64,000 nt of DNA from Bolinopsis microptera (lineage: Eukaryota; Ctenophora; Tentaculata; Lobata; Bolinopsidae): assembly GCF_026151205.1 (NCBI RefSeq), contig NC_087073.1, positions 21,528,658 through 21,592,657 on the forward strand, in the 5' to 3' direction. A program made the position numbers and the translations under genes. The notes beneath the pieces were generated by a model. It did not search any database, was not told the DNA's origin, and saw only the letters and a list, made by a program, of their open reading frames with translations. Positions 1 to 13,316 of the stretch are shown in pieces. The stretch's first letter is position 1, and every line of letters starts with the position of its first letter.

Positions 1-3000
1 TATGGATCCCAGATTCACTCTTCCTAGCCCCATCCAACAGCAGCTTAACAAACAGGTTAGTTTGCTTACTCGAATAAATTGTTTTCTCCGCCGTTGAAAT
101 TATTATAATTTGTATGAGCTGAGAGAATGAGGATCTTAATATTCCAACCCAGGGACCACCGACCCAGTCGCCGAGAAACGGTCAGGACTTACTGAGAGCC
201 GTAAAGAACGACCCAGCACAACTGGACAAGGTTATATCCTGCCTTCAGAACGCCCTGAAACTTGGTAACGCCCCGCCAGAGTCTCAGCCTACTGTGAGAA
301 AATTTAATTATTATAAATTCAAATCAGAATTAATCCTCTCCCGTCTTACATATCTCTCTTAATATTTTGGTCTTACATTAATTTTGATATTTTGCGCACG
401 CCACGATTACACAGTGTTACTATAGAGAACAATTTGTTTCAAAAGTGCCTCCATTTAACAAGGCCTCATAACAAGGTACAGTAAGGAACAGTAAGGCACA
501 GTAAGGTACAGTAAGGCACAGTAAGACGTCACAAAGTAAACCAAGATTGCGTGGTCAAATGGCTCTCACCAATGAAAGGGGTCTCGCACGGGCCCTGTAC
601 CAGTAACGGGACCTACCATACCGGCTCGGGGCCCATTGCCCACTTATCATGCAAATTTAGTGGTTTAAAAAATTGTCATAATGTCATAGTGCACACTAGA
701 CTGCACACTAGAGTGCAGATCATTTTGCACCCACTTTGGTTATCAAAAGGTATATATAGAGTTGGCCTCCTGACGATGGTCTACTATGGCATGAGCTGTA
801 GCTCCCAAAGACACACTGGAGCCGGCTAGCAGGGTGCTTATAGTAATGATATGATCCATTAACCTCGTTATTCTTTCTTCAGATGCACGCTCTCTTGAGA
901 GATATGGAGAAAGCCAAGAATGATCATATCAAGCTACAAAGACTACAGCTGCTGGCAAACGCCCAACATCAACTCAACAAGCATCCTGACCAAATTGTGA
1001 GTCTTAATATTTTAATACTGTCATTCCTCACATTCCAGTCAATCCTAGACAATTCATACTGTCATTCTCATTCTTCATCAGCCTATTCATGTTAATGTCT
1101 AACACAATACAGTCCATAATGTTAACGCCTCTAACTAGGTGTTCAGTGATCACACGCTGTGTTACCACCCTCCCTTACCACTAACACTGCATCTGTAGCA
1201 CTCCCACCCACCCCACCCCACCCCACCCCACCCCACCCCACCCCACCCCACCCCACCCCACCCTCAAACAGCCTGTTTATAGTTGGAGCGGGTGTAGCGA
1301 GTTAAATTAACTGAAATCATCCTAGCAGTCTAAACGCCACAGCTACGATGTGCAGCAGCCAAGCCAGCAGCAACTAATCCAGGCTTTACACCTCCAAAAT
1401 GCAAGTCACTGCTGCATGTATAATGTATAACATGTATAACATGTATAACTAACTAATATGTATAACTAACGTTTGTTTAATGTTCAAATCACTTCGCCTG
1501 TCTGGGGTCTTCCTTTGAGAGGACAGGCTACACTAGTGTCTCAAGCAAACATTATACATATCGCCGGGCAATGCTGATATTGTTGAGAACCTAATAATTG
1601 TTGATTTGTTCCCATATAGTACACGCTGAATGTATCTCCTATAGTATCAAGAAGCCCTGACATTTCCATCATAATGTTTATTTATAGCTTTAAAATTACT
1701 AAAATAAATGCTTATTTGAAATATAGTTTGCATAGCAAAGTTTAAAATATCTACGAAACTAACAGTGTTGTTAAAATTTGTTTAAAAACTATAGCTTAAT
1801 CTGTATCATGAGTATGCATATCAGAGAATAGTGTAATAATTGGCAGTTCTTTATCATTAAATTCATTGAACTTTGAATATTCTTCAAATTAATTAGCCTT
1901 AAGCCAAGTCCCATAGCTGTATCGCATCGCATGGCAATGTCTGAATCTCCGATCCTTTGGACATCTTAAAAACTATAATCTCATTTAACAAACGATTAAA
2001 AGTGAACTGTACATTCCTCGGTCAGTGGTTTTTCCGGCGAGTTTGAACTTTAATCATTGAGTGGAGTGCATGGTCAGCATTTGAAAATCAATAAAATCAC
2101 AAAAGCTAAAATCCTCCAATAAAAATAAACGATTGATGTCGCTATGTTAATATCATGTTGTTTGAAGAAGCAATTTCATGATTTGTATTTCAACTGAAAA
2201 TCAACAGCAGCTCTGAATTTCCCTCTCCACACTCACTCAGTGCTATATTTAATCTTACACCTCTGTATTTAATCCTACAATTCTCTTCAGTTGCACGATA
2301 AGACACAGGCTTTGAAAGCGCTCCTCAGACTACCAGGCCAGGGAGCCCCGCTGATGACGGCCCCTGCTCGCATGGCCCCTGTTCCTCACAAGGAGGCTGG
2401 CCATGCCTTCATTAGACCTAGAATGACTGGGGAAGAAAACATTCCTACCCGTATCACCGGTCACCATGGTGATCATAGGTACAAAACTAGCTACAGTTTC
2501 AATGGTCTTTTTCTTCGACTACTCGCAATGCTTAATAACAATACCGTCCTGACTGTCAGTTTTTCTCAATTAATATATTTCAGGATGATGATGGGTAACC
2601 ACAACAAGCTACCACACGGTTTCCCCATGGCCTTCACCCCGACCTCAGTGATGATCAAGTCATCGGAGTCACGTAACTTTGGACAGCACAAGATGGAGGG
2701 AGGAGAGCTGGAACATAACATCAACCTGACTCCCTCCCATGCGGGTCCCAACCACCAGGGTCCACATCCCGGACACCATCCTAGAATGCAGTACCGGACT
2801 CAGGAGGTCAGCTCAATATCTTTCTATATTATTTAACCATTCTCAAATCTCAATTATCAGTGTTCATGAATCTTTAATTACGTTCTAACTGCCAGCCCGC
2901 AGTGCTGTTTCTCAATAATTCATACAACCGATTGTTGCAGGGCCAAGGAATTCCCAACGGACGACGCTCCCCTCGCTTTGATGACGGCCCTAAACCGGTA

Positions 3001-3853
3001 CCAACCATCGAGACATCCAGAGGAGGAGTCCCCAAGTTGCACTTTCCTCCCTCTGCTTTCTCCGCTCCTATGAAGGGAATGCCACCTCCTCCCCCCAACT
3101 TCATGATGGCTCTAGCTAAGGGAATGCCACCCCCCTCTCCTCATGGACCCCACCTCCCTTCCCAGCTTCTCATGCAGGAACTGATGCACAGCAACAAACC
3201 CAGCCCTTCCTTCAACCACCCAATTCCTCCTGGCTCTGTGAGTATTGTCTCTGAACTTTGGGCGACGAAACGGAATTGGAAACCAGAAGCAGCATCGCCG
3301 AGCAAACAAAAATGGGAGCAGAAGTTTAGAATTGAGAAATTTATTGATCCTTATGAGGCAGGAGGCTGTTACGAAAAACAACACGTACCCAGAGAATAGT
3401 CATCCGTGCAGCGGGCTAGGCACCATGCAAATAATGTCATGTGTATTTTAATCTTAGGCAAACTCCCCTGGGATCCGAAAATAGGCCATGTTTACACGCC
3501 CTCGCCTTCGTTACTAAATTTGTAAACAATAACTTCTTTGGACCACTATTAACGTGAACCCCATTATCACTCTTGTCATCTTCTGAGTTTCTACAAAAAT
3601 TCATTTATCACGTGACTACTAGTTAGTTAAACGCTCGGCGACGATTGCTTTGTTCAAATTACCAGAAATTGCATTATTGTATTTAAAGTCTATTTCCGAC
3701 TCCATTAATCGTTTAGAAATTTAGTTAACGTAATTATTTGAAAAACTCCAATCTTAGCAGCTAAAGTGATCACCAGATTGGCATACCAATAAAGAATGTT
3801 ATAATCCCAACTTCACCCCTCAGATTCCCAACTCCAACGCTCCCACTTTCTAA
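1..3853 (+). CDS. 3' exons of an unidentified multi-exon gene (Met/Pro/His/Gln-rich C-terminus)
   Basis: Seven exons can be chained by GT-AG boundaries in one frame: up to 55 (possibly open to the left), 153-293, 883-996, 2291-2478, 2584-2806, 2941-3237 and 3824-3853 (TAA stop). The first exons encode polar helical sequence, including MHALLRDMEKAKND and a KTQALKALLRLP segment. The later exons are low-complexity and rich in Pro, His, Met and Gly, with repeated GMPPP motifs. I recognise no catalytic domain. The composition resembles the tail of an RNA-regulatory scaffold such as eIF4E-transporter, but that is only a guess. The 5' part lies outside the window. The exon chain is more certain than the identity. 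Confidence 0.5.
475..526. repeat. 10-bp tandem repeat (ACAGTAAGGN) x5
   Basis: Five near-identical 10-bp units lie in the intron after the exon ending at 293. No function is evident. Confidence 0.8.
1203..1264. repeat. (CCCCA)n microsatellite
   Basis: About twelve CCCCA units, strand-asymmetric (C-rich on plus), lie in an intron of the first gene. The unit is not the animal telomere repeat TTAGGG. Confidence 0.9.
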
Positions 3854-6537
3854 AAGGACCGGAGATCTCTTCTCGCTGCCAACCTTTGCTTGCTTCCATC
3901 TTCAAGTTTTAAATATTTATAATTTTGTACTTGGTAATTGTTAATTTATTTGAAAAAGAATCGTGTATAATATGAGGATTTCCTGATATAGGCGTGGCAC
4001 AAAACTTTATAATGGTGCCGAAACTCCAAAAACGCCGCCCACATATTTTCGAACACAACAAAATTGTATCTTTATATAGAGGTTTGAAAAGAATGGCGTT
4101 TCTTTTGAGACGTTGATTACAGTTTCCACTGTCATAAACTGGTGTTGTGCATGTTTTTAAATAAGTATATTTAATTAGGAGTTTAAGACAAGTTGTTTTG
4201 ATTTCGTGGGCTTAAAATGAAATGCAGACGATTTGCCTTTCTAACAAAAAAAAAGAAGGTGGTGAACTTATATCACATTCATTCCCTTTTATGAATAATT
4301 GGTAATTGGCAAATTTGTTTGTAAAATTTACTTCTTCATATTTCTTGATGAGAATAAAATTTGTTTCTCTTTTGAATTTAGGCCATTAAATTAAAAATAC
4401 TATCTATATCACCGGTTTCCATACACGAAAGATTAATAGAAGAGTAATTTCCAAATACCTAACATATCTCACTATTGATTTATAAAACTTAAAATTTACC
4501 CATGAAACCGGTGCAAGTCTTGCCTGAAATGATTAATTAGATATTTAATTAGATATAGAGTTGGTCTCGTAAATGTGATATCTGTGGGTTATGACAGTCT
4601 GTACAAAGTGTGCAGCTGTCCCACTATTTCCTGTTGGCGAGATTTAGGTGGATATTTCATGCCTCTTCTAATTTCTTCTTCTTGTGCGTTTTCGATGTAA
4701 ATTGTAAATAGATGGGTCTATTGATACTATGAGTGTATTGGATTTTTGTTCGTGCTTGTCTAAAGAGGCTATAGTTTGTTTCTTTACGGGTTTTCACGAT
4801 TTGCAGTCCGATGATTTCTTTAGGCAAGCACATGAGTCGAGGTGATTTTACCACTTTTTTTTTGCTTTGTCCCAGAATTTGAAATTGCTCCAATTTTTTT
4901 TTCATTACTCTCGAGAGGGTCATTTGAAGCTTTTCCGCCTGGGACACGGCAAAATGAGATGTGTGGCAAAACCAATTCAGCTAACGGATCGATTTTTTCA
5001 ATTCGAAACCATTTGATTTTAACTTGCAGAAGTTTTGCCATGCATAGTTAATAATTGTTGCGAGATTTTAACCGTTTTGGTGCATGTTTTAAGGGCGTGA
5101 GCGCATGATTTTTAGTATGACTCCTTTAGAATACTAAATGTATATGAGGCAAATTTAACCGAAGATAAGTTTATATTGTGTTATTTTGAGAATGCGCCCA
5201 AAAACATATGCTAAAATATTAAAGCACCTCTTTCTAATAATAATATTGCAATTCGATATGTCAATTTTGTAGGTGCCGATTTACTTTTGTTGAATACCTT
5301 TTTTGTCAAAAAATTGAAGATGTAAATGTAAGGTCAAGTTGGACAACTTTATTTTTAAGCTATTCCATATTTAAAAGCACTGCATTTACACTTAGATTTT
5401 TTACGATTTACGATGATAATTACATCATGTTACTTACTCCTTGCTTGCAGTAAGTAAGTCTTGTTGGGAGAATTCGACTAGATATGAGGGGGTGAGACGA
5501 GTGGTGCTGAGTGGTGCCGTTCAGCACCGCCCTCCATCCCCACATTATATACATAGTAGTATGAATATTGTTATAATTACTAGTATTATATTGGAAAGGC
5601 TGTTGCGCAACTGGTCCGTTTCAATGTTACAAGGACATGATAAATGTTGTTTTTATTTTGTGAAACATTAAAAATCATTTTTTCTTCATTCCCAAAACTA
5701 GGGATGTTTTTATTTGTATCAATCCATCATTTGAAAACCATTATCATTTATTGTTATGGCAACTGATTTAGTTAGCTTTAGGCACAAAATGACGATATGT
5801 CTCTGGAACTAAACGTGCAACTCTAAACTCACTATCAGTATCATTTATAAGTTGCTCCTAAATTACATTGACCGCCGGTCCAAAAATCCATTGTTCAACA
5901 TTATTGTAAAATTAATGATGAGAGTCTGAGTTGGACGTACACAGATCGGTACAAATCGAATGGAAATTACGAATAATGGTTAAAAACAGACAATATAAAA
6001 CTGACCTCATCCGTCCCCGCTGCACAAAAGACCCCAAGCACCAAGTCAAAACTAGTTTAATGGAATTATGACCTCACAGAGCTGGCGCTGCTTATATGGC
6101 AAAATTATCTCCACGGCAACGGCCAATTATTTTCCAATGGAGCAGGTAGATTCCACCTTCGCGACCCAAGACAGGACTGGGGGCGACACGCGAGTCCAGT
6201 GTTGAGTGTTGACTGCTTGGTGTCAGGCCTGGAAATTTGCAATGATGAACATTATAAACCGTATATTGCTTGTAGTTAAACTTGTAAGTCCACAAATATG
6301 AATGATGAAGCTGATTCAACACATATATTGGAGAACCCGGTGGATGTCCTTGCTGTACGGCAGTGTTAAACAACAAACAAGGAACTGAAACCGAGGGGTT
6401 CCGTTCAGGCCCTTCACACTTTGTTTCTGTCTAGTTCTAATGTACCGTCACAATAATGACTATAATATATTAATATATACACATATATTATATGTACTAG
6501 CAGGAACCCGTCAAACCTTTAAGACTGGTGTCAAGAT
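3854..6537. other. intergenic stretch with no recognised gene
   Basis: AT-rich sequence after the first gene. The short open frames on both strands (for example around 4650-5050 and 6090-6380) have no recognisable motif, no splice context and low-complexity translations. I see no convincing feature here. Confidence 0.6.
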
Positions 6538-6643
6538 TGACGGATGTTACTCGTCTAAATTTCTTCGAAGTAGCGCGCGCCGCTTTCTTCTCGAAGTGCT
6601 ACGAAGTAGCGCGCGCCGGGCCAGACCATTAACAATGGTCAAG
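6538..6643. repeat. dispersed GC-rich repeat, family 2, copy 1
   Basis: The core TTCTTCGAAGTAGCGCGCGC occurs here, partly repeated at 6600-6620, and again near 29258 and 61530. It ends in a CCATTAACAATGG palindrome that the second copy retains in altered form. It is probably a fragment of a dispersed mobile element. Confidence 0.7.
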
Positions 6644-6919
6644 TGTCAAGGCTCTTTGGTGGCCGGATCAGTTTCCTACCCTAAAGTCTCCCAGTAAAAT
6701 AATTATTACCTATTTAATTCGCGTTTTTGACACCACTTGGGGGTCCAAATTTTGGGTACTAAAATTCTTATTCCTTGGCCGATTTTCGATTTTTTCATGC
6801 TGATTTGAAGGCCATTAAAGCATTTGAATCAGTTAAAAAAGTTTAAGTTTTATATCTTGTACGGTTTTTGCGGAAACCCGTGTTAAAGTTGATGCCGTGG
6901 TGTCAGTAAAATGGTGCAG

Positions 6920-6962
6920 ATAAATAAATATATATATATAACAAAATATATATATATATATC
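6920..6962. repeat. TA microsatellite
   Basis: Runs of TA dinucleotides (6927-6940 and 6948-6962) next to the 3' end of the minus-strand LINE that begins near 7000. Confidence 0.8.
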
Positions 6963-6999
6963 GTCTCGCTTTATATATACTTATAGTAAGATATACAAG

Positions 7000-9900
7000 G
7001 AATTAAACAGGAATTAAACAGGAATTAAACAAAATTGGGTCAAACGGCAGATGCCGTGTCTGACCAATATAGGAATAGAAGGTTTAATATTCAAAACTAC
7101 CCCAATGTAACGAATAACCAAACAAGGTGGTAAAAGTAGATAGCCATGTAAAAGAATATAGCACAGATAGCACAGTCGTATGCAGAAAAAACTCAGCCAA
7201 GAGCACTCAACAATGACAAAGAAAGTATCATACAATGTCCACACACTTATCAAAATATACAAAACACGTCATTCATTCAGTATTTTTCTTCGGGAACCTC
7301 CGTTCATCGACCTTATTTTAAAAACGTCCAATGTCTCTAATTGTTGTTGAGTCGTCGAAGATTTCTCCCGGTTCTTCTCTCATTACTAACAGGTCCCTCG
7401 TTCGTTGATGCAGGTTTTTGCGTAGGTCTTCGTATAGGGGGCATTCGTAGAGGATGTGATGCTCATCTTCTATCACTGGATAGGCCCCTGGTAGCTCATA
7501 GAGAAGATCTAACAAGTCATCGTCACTTGAGCAGCAATGTCTGCAGGCCCGATGTTTTATGTTAAACCGCTTTTTGCCGTAGCGACCAGTTTCAACGTTA
7601 AAGCGGTGGGAGCTGCTTCTGAATTGCGCGATCTTCTTTGAGCAGTTAGGTTTAAGATCAAGGGCTAGATACGTCTCTTGAGCAAACTTTCTCTTCACTA
7701 AGTTGTAGAACGATAGTTTTCTGTTAGATGTCCTTTCTGTTTCCCATGAGTTTATAAACCACTTTTGCAAACTCTTTCTAATCTGGCTTGGTCTTAATCC
7801 TTGGTTTCTCTCTGATGCCTCGATGGTTTCTTGCATCTGCTCGAGAGTGGAGAACCAGCTCAGGTTTAGGGTCGCCTGCTCTTCGAAAGCGTGTCTAGCA
7901 AAGCAGTCACGACCGTCTACAACCATTTGTTCAAGTCTTTCTTTGTAGTTGAACACTTGCTTTGATAGCGTGATGCCTAGTGGATGCCTGCCTGTGTCAC
8001 CCCATATCGCAGCATTGGATGTTGACTTCCTCACCCCTAAGGTCCATTTCAAAAGAGACAGATGAAAGTTCTCTAGGGGGTCCCTGGCAATGAGTGTACA
8101 CACGTTTCCTGTTTCTGGTGTGGTGCTCGTGTTTGTGGGGAAGTTGCGGAACAGAGCTGTGCTTGGCAGCCACACTTGGCAACCATACGACACCACAGGT
8201 ACAATAAGTGTATCATATAGCTTGAACAGTATAGATTTCCTGATGTGGCGGGTATCAATGTAGCTTTTCAAAGAGAAATAACTTCTTAATGCTTTTTGCC
8301 TCAGCTTTTGTTGTGTTAGCTTAAGTGATCCGCTCAGAGTAAATGTAATGCCAAGGTAACAGTACTCTCTCCCGGAGGGGATCTGTTGTTCTCCCAGTTT
8401 GAACTCATGACTTTCCTTCAGATGCCTTCCTGTTGGGTTAAACACAAGGACTGAAGTTTTTCCAACGTTTACTGTCAGGCCCCATTCTGAGCAGTAATTG
8501 TTTAGGACATCAAGCATTTGTTGAAGACTGTGTTTGTTGAGGGCTAGAAGGACAAGGTCGTCTGCCCATAGCAGATGAGTTATATCTGTATCATTTAGGA
8601 CAGGGACTTTCACTCCTTCGATGTTGTTGAGATCATGTGAAAGCTGGTGGACAAAGCATTTAAACAGTTCAGGGGACATGGGGTGTCCTTGCTCGGTACC
8701 ACATATTATGTCGATCTTCTGTGACAGCTTGTCTAGTAGCTTCACTTTGGCTGAGGAGTTTGAGTACATGAACTTAATGCACTCAAAGAATCTCCCTTGA
8801 ATACCCATTTTCCACAACTTGTATAGGAGTGCCTCACGACAGATGGAATCAAACGCTTTGGCAAAATCGACAAAGCATGTGTATAGCCTTTGGCGTTTCT
8901 TGGTGACATACTTTTCCACGCAGGTTGAAAGTGTGAAAATGTGGTCTGCTGTCTGTGCGTCTTTACAGAAACCTAGTTGGTTGGCTGTATCAGGATCACA
9001 TTGATCACGGAATGATATCAATCTTTTCAGCAATATGCTTGCAAAGAGCTTTCCGAGATTGCTCGCTACAGCGATGGCTCTGTAGTTGTTTGGATCATAG
9101 ATATCACCTTTTTTGTGTAGTGGTGTAACTACTGATGAAGTCCATGGGTAAATTGATAGGCTTAGGCAGTGGTTGAAGAGGTTGAGGACTGCTTTGAGCA
9201 TGGATCGTGTTGAGGCTTTGAAGAATTCATTAGAAATTAGATCTTCGGAAACTGCCTTTCCTTTTTTAGTGGCCTTAATGCAAGCACACAGCTCTTCCAT
9301 CTTTATATCTTGATCCAAAAGCTTGGTCAGGTCGTCACAAATGTTGTTTTTCTGCATCTTTGACTGTAGCTCTGCGATCTTAGAGTCTTTGATGTTCTTT
9401 TTGCCGTAAAGTTCACTGAAGAACTTGCAAAAGTTGATCATATCGAAGGCATCAAGACTGGTTGCAGGCGATTTTGTATTTTTAAGAGCTTTGAAGGATT
9501 TCCAGCAGATGTTGTTCCCTGTTTCTATGTCCTTGCAAAGCTTCTCAAAGAATTCTGATCGCTTATGTCTGATCATCTTTCTATATTGTCGCCGAGTGTC
9601 GTAATAAGAGTCCCTGAGGAGCTTGTCCAATGGGGATCTTCCATACTTTTTTGCTAGAATGTTGAGTGTCCTCTTAAGACGGATACATTCACTGTCAAAC
9701 CATGCCATTTTTGGCTTCATTCGACTCTTCTTTTTGGTGCTACCATATTTATTATGTCTCGGCCCTTTCTGACGACTTGAGGCGTTTTTTCGGGGCATCA
9801 CTTGTTCAGCAACCTGATGATACAGCTCAACAATTTGGTTGTTAAGGTTAAGAACGTCTTGATGGGTTTTGCATGAACTTGTAGCCAGAGTTTCCGTCTT

Positions 9901-10314
9901 TTCTTTTATACTAGGGTCACCCATAGCTAGCAAGAATTTGAGCTCAGCATTATCCTCACATGGCCATTTGTACTTCCTGGGCGCGTCCTCGAGGTCACGC
10001 AGTATTTCTTCTGAAAGGGTTATGTTGTGTCTCAAGCTAAGTGTTGTGACAGAGGGTTTGTGATCGGAGAATTTGCTCAAATCAAGGACTCTAAAACTCT
10101 TAACGATCGCTTTTATGTCAGCTCCTACAGCAACATAGTCTACAACGCTAGCTCCGCCATAATTCACCGATGTGAATTCCCCTAAGGAATCGCCAAGTAC
10201 GCTGCCGTTTAGGATGGTTAGATTTGCACAGGCCAGAAAGTCAAGGAGTAACTTTCCTCTAGGATTAACCATCTGGTCCTTGCTAGAACGATCAAGTGGC
10301 AAGCTCAGAATTCA
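7000..10314 (-). mobile_element. non-LTR retrotransposon (LINE), 5'-truncated, long intact ORF
   Basis: An open frame on the minus strand runs from about 10314 to 7318, nearly 1000 codons. It opens inside the apurinic-like endonuclease (SDHKPS motif near residue 83), so about the first two thirds of that domain is missing. A reverse transcriptase follows: FVDFAKAFDS (motif A), GTEQGHPMSPELF (motif B) and WADDLVLLA (catalytic ADD). The C-terminus carries a Cys/His motif (CRHC ... HHILYEC). Its first Met-like codon is TTG, consistent with truncation rather than a true start. Three 11-bp GGAATTAAACA-type units at about 7000-7033 look like a repetitive 3' tail. The RT frame is unbroken, so the insertion may be fairly young. 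I cannot assign the clade. Confidence 0.88.
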
Positions 10315-10639
10315 AGATAACCGAGTGACAAAGCAATATACCTTTCTCGCTTGCCTGTGACTATGAGTATGAGTATGAGAGGCAGATCGTAGTAATATAC
10401 TGATAGTGATAACATAAGCTGTGAGCAGATACGTAGCTCCTGGGAGACAATACAACAGGCAAAGACAATACTTGTGACTTGACTCACGTTGTCCATTGTT
10501 TGTTGTTAATGTTAATGAACTGACCCCACTTGCGAGCGTGCTAAATCACTCTACACTCGATTTTTCTAAAAGAGCCCCTGAAGTTAACCATTAACCCTCA
10601 TTCTCAAATCTGATCCCAACCCTAACTTAATCACTTACC

Positions 10640-12690
10640 ACTAGTACTTACTACTTGGGTTACTTGGGTTGGGTTCCGAGCTAGAGTGCTACCAGGCCAA
10701 GAATGTCTTGCATCTCCACCGCCAAATAGTAGCGCGACAGGGACACGTGCCACCGGCCCACTCCAGCATTGAGTTCCTGTTCTGTCCAGTGTACCCAGGT
10801 GTTGGTGGAGTGTCAGGGAATTCATTGAGGAAAGCATCAAGAGCAGGTTTGAAAGTGGTCAAGGTTAGGAGGGACTTGATGGTAGGAGGGACCACGTTGT
10901 ACAGAGCAGAGGCTCTAGAGGCAAAGGAGTTGAACCTCAGGTTATTGACACTAGTGTACTTGGAGGACCCTAGTGGTCGTATACACGTAGTTCCGTATCA
11001 TGAGGTCTCGCGGAAGTTGATGTTCATACTGTTTGGAGCATCAGCAAGATTGTTATAGATCTTCCAAACTAGGATGATAGTGTATCTCTCACGCCGCCTC
11101 TGAAGGGAGTACATAGACAGGCGACGGAGGCGTTCCCAGTAGTAGAGACTTCCAAGACCCTGGATTCTAGCAGTGAAGGATCGTTGAACTGCTTCGAGTT
11201 TGATAATTTCGCACTGCATGTGAGGAGACCACAGAGGACAGCAGTATTCCAGATGAGATCGTACGTAGGACTTGTACAGGAGCATCATGGTCGCTACATC
11301 CCTGGAGATGAAGGTGCGTAGCACCCAGCTACTGCATACTGCTAGCCATGTTTCTGGCTTTGGCAGACTTCATCGCTATGTGAGTGCGCCAGTTGAGGTC
11401 TGGGTCGATATAGACACCCAGGTCCTTCACGTGGTAAGAGTCTCTCCAGATGGTAAGATGTAGGGCTGCTTCAAGTCCGGTAGTTCACCGTGTTGTAGAA
11501 GCTGGAACTTTTCCTCGTTAAGCTCCATGTTGTTAGCATCAGCCCAATTCACAACCGAGGGAAGATCTTTTTGGAGAAGGATGCGATCGATATGGGAAGA
11601 TATATCTTTGTGGAGCTTCGAGTCATCTGCAAACACTTTGATCTTGCTGTGCTTGACTACGGAGAAGATGTCGGTAGAGCACGTCAGCATTTTTGTCGAG
11701 GTTGAGATCGCAGATTATATCCTCGATGTGATGGAGAAGCTCAGTGAGGCAGTTCTTTTCTTTTTGGAAACCGTGCTGATCAGGGTTGAACATGTTGTTG
11801 CGTTCAAGGAAGCTGACCATCTGGTTGCACATGATGCGTTCACAGAGTTTGATGAGGTGAGTGGTTAGGGAAACCGGCCTGTAGTTAGCGGCTACAGCCT
11901 TGCTCCCCTTCTTGAAGATAGGGATGATACTCTGGGAGCGGAACATCTCAGCGATGTCCGAAGTATCAAAAGATAGCTGCCAGAGCTTGGCTATAGTGGG
12001 AGCTAGAGCGTCCTTGCATTCCCGCAAGATGAGAGCAGGGAACTTGTCTGGTCCTGGAGCGGAGAACCTCCCTGTTTCCTTGATAGCACTAAGGACGTCG
12101 TCAACCGAGAAGGTGATGTCGGAGAGTTCTTCTGTATGCCCTTTTTCGTCAGGGATGTTATCGGGGTTGACGTTTTCAGGGTTACTGAAAGCTTTCTGGT
12201 ACTGGTTCTGAAAGATGTTGCCCATAATAGTGGGATCGCACTGGAGGTTGTTAGCATCATCGGCGAGAGGTCGAACAGGCGCCTTGAACTTTGCCGATTT
12301 CTTAGCGTAAGAATAAAACGCCTTGGGATTGATCTTCATCTTAGCTAACGCAGCTATCTCCTGTCGGAGCCGTTCTTGTTTGATGTCTTCCCTTATAAGA
12401 ATTTCGATGTTATCACGTTCGCTGTTGAGGTTATCGAGTTTAACGCTGTTCCGTGGAGTTCTAACACCATGCTTTATAGCATTGATCCTGGCATTAAGAC
12501 GGCGCTTCTTACGAATAAGTTCCCTTCTGGGCTTGGGAATGGAGGATTGTGAGGACACTTGGATGTTTTTGCTGTGCGAGGGAGCGTGCTTAGAGCATAT
12601 GATTCATGAACGCTACCTTGTTTTCAAACAATGTCCAAGCTGTATCTACTACACACTAACAAAAGCATATGCTGAAACCTTAACCCTAAC
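10640..12690 (-). mobile_element. decayed CR1/Jockey-like LINE with internal deletion
   Basis: Minus-strand fragments in several frames read in LINE order. First comes a post-endonuclease linker and N-terminal RT (12558-11690; ANYRPVSLTTHLIKLCE, DQHGFQKEKN). Then the frame jumps at about 11690-11660 to VFADDSKLHKDI, and later to the thumb region (YVRSHLEYCCPLWSPH) and C-terminal tail (LYNVVPPTIKSL, FPDTPPTPGY). The RT motif A and B regions (normally DFxKAFD and PQGSVLGP) are absent at the jump, which implies deletion of about 100 codons. Frameshifts also occur at 12600 and further downstream. It cannot encode an active polymerase. A second copy of this family's tail lies at 19560-20030. Confidence 0.8.
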
Positions 12691-12849
12691 GAGAAATTAG
12701 ACCAACTTCCTTGTTCGGTCATATCACATGCAATCGAAACAGTTTTTCGCCAGGAGGGCATTTTCAATATTTTTAACCCTATTATATTTTTGTATCACGC
12801 CGTGACTCCAATTGTTGTTTCATTGATTAGTTAAAGGGTGATACTCGTT

Positions 12850-12923
12850 ACTGGGCCGCGCTCAGCCTGTCATTCCGCCTAATCTCTATTGTTTACCAAT
12901 ATTAAAGCCTGGGGTCCTCAGGT
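12850..12923. repeat. dispersed repeat, family 1, copy 1
   Basis: A block of about 75 bp running from ACTGGGCCGCGCTCAGCC to AAAGCCTGGGGTCCTCAGG recurs nearly unchanged at 61022-61097 and inverted at 29400-29479. It abuts the foldback element at 12926. Confidence 0.8.
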
Positions 12924-12925
12924 AA

Positions 12926-13109
12926 GATACTCGTAAAATATTTGTTCCAAATATTAGACCGTCGACGAGTCCAACTCGGCGCGCGTCCTGATAAGTTATA
13001 AACCTTGTCACTTGTACACAACCTTGTTGTAGGTTTACAACCTACCAAAACGCGCGCCGAGTTGGACTCGTCGACGGTCAATATATGGCACAGATATTTT
13101 ACGAGTATC
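12926..13109. mobile_element. foldback/MITE with long terminal inverted repeats
   Basis: The outer arms GATACTCGTAAAATATTTG and CAGATATTTTACGAGTATC are inverted copies. The inner arms (GACCGTCGACGAGTCCAACT... and its complement around 13050-13079) form a second long inverted repeat including GGCGCGCGT. About 50 bp of centre remain, with no coding capacity. Related arm sequence is present twice at 29762-29960, so this is a dispersed family. Confidence 0.8.
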
Positions 13110-13170
13110 ACCCGTTAATTATAAACCCAGCGATTCATTTGAAAACCGGCCTCCTTCATCCTTGCTCCTC

Positions 13171-13316
13171 GGCTGATTACAGATTACGTAATCTTACGTA
13201 GTAGCGTAATTTTGTCTTTGATACAATAACTATATGTAAAATTGATTACGGAGGGGGATGGGGTTTAAAATTTTCCAAAAAGTGATTACGTAATATGTGA
13301 ACGACCTTTGCTTGTT
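13171..13316. mobile_element. MITE fragment of the TTACGTAATCA family
   Basis: The right end GATTACGTAATATGTGAACG matches the terminal inverted repeats at 35997-36476 and 53247-53405. The left end is degenerate (GGCTGATTAC followed by ATTACGTAATC). There is no coding capacity. Confidence 0.65.

Noticed and set aside
1203..1264. Interstitial telomere
   Set aside because: The unit is CCCCA, not CCCTAA; it is an ordinary microsatellite in an intron. A short TTAACCCTAAC near 12680 is too brief to count.
2874..3384. Minus-strand frames of 76 and 90 codons
   Set aside because: Shadows of the Pro-rich plus-strand exon at 2941-3237; low-complexity Gly-rich translation.
4657..5051. Overlapping frames on both strands with Lys-rich translations
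   Set aside because: No motif, no splice context and AT-driven composition; probably chance.
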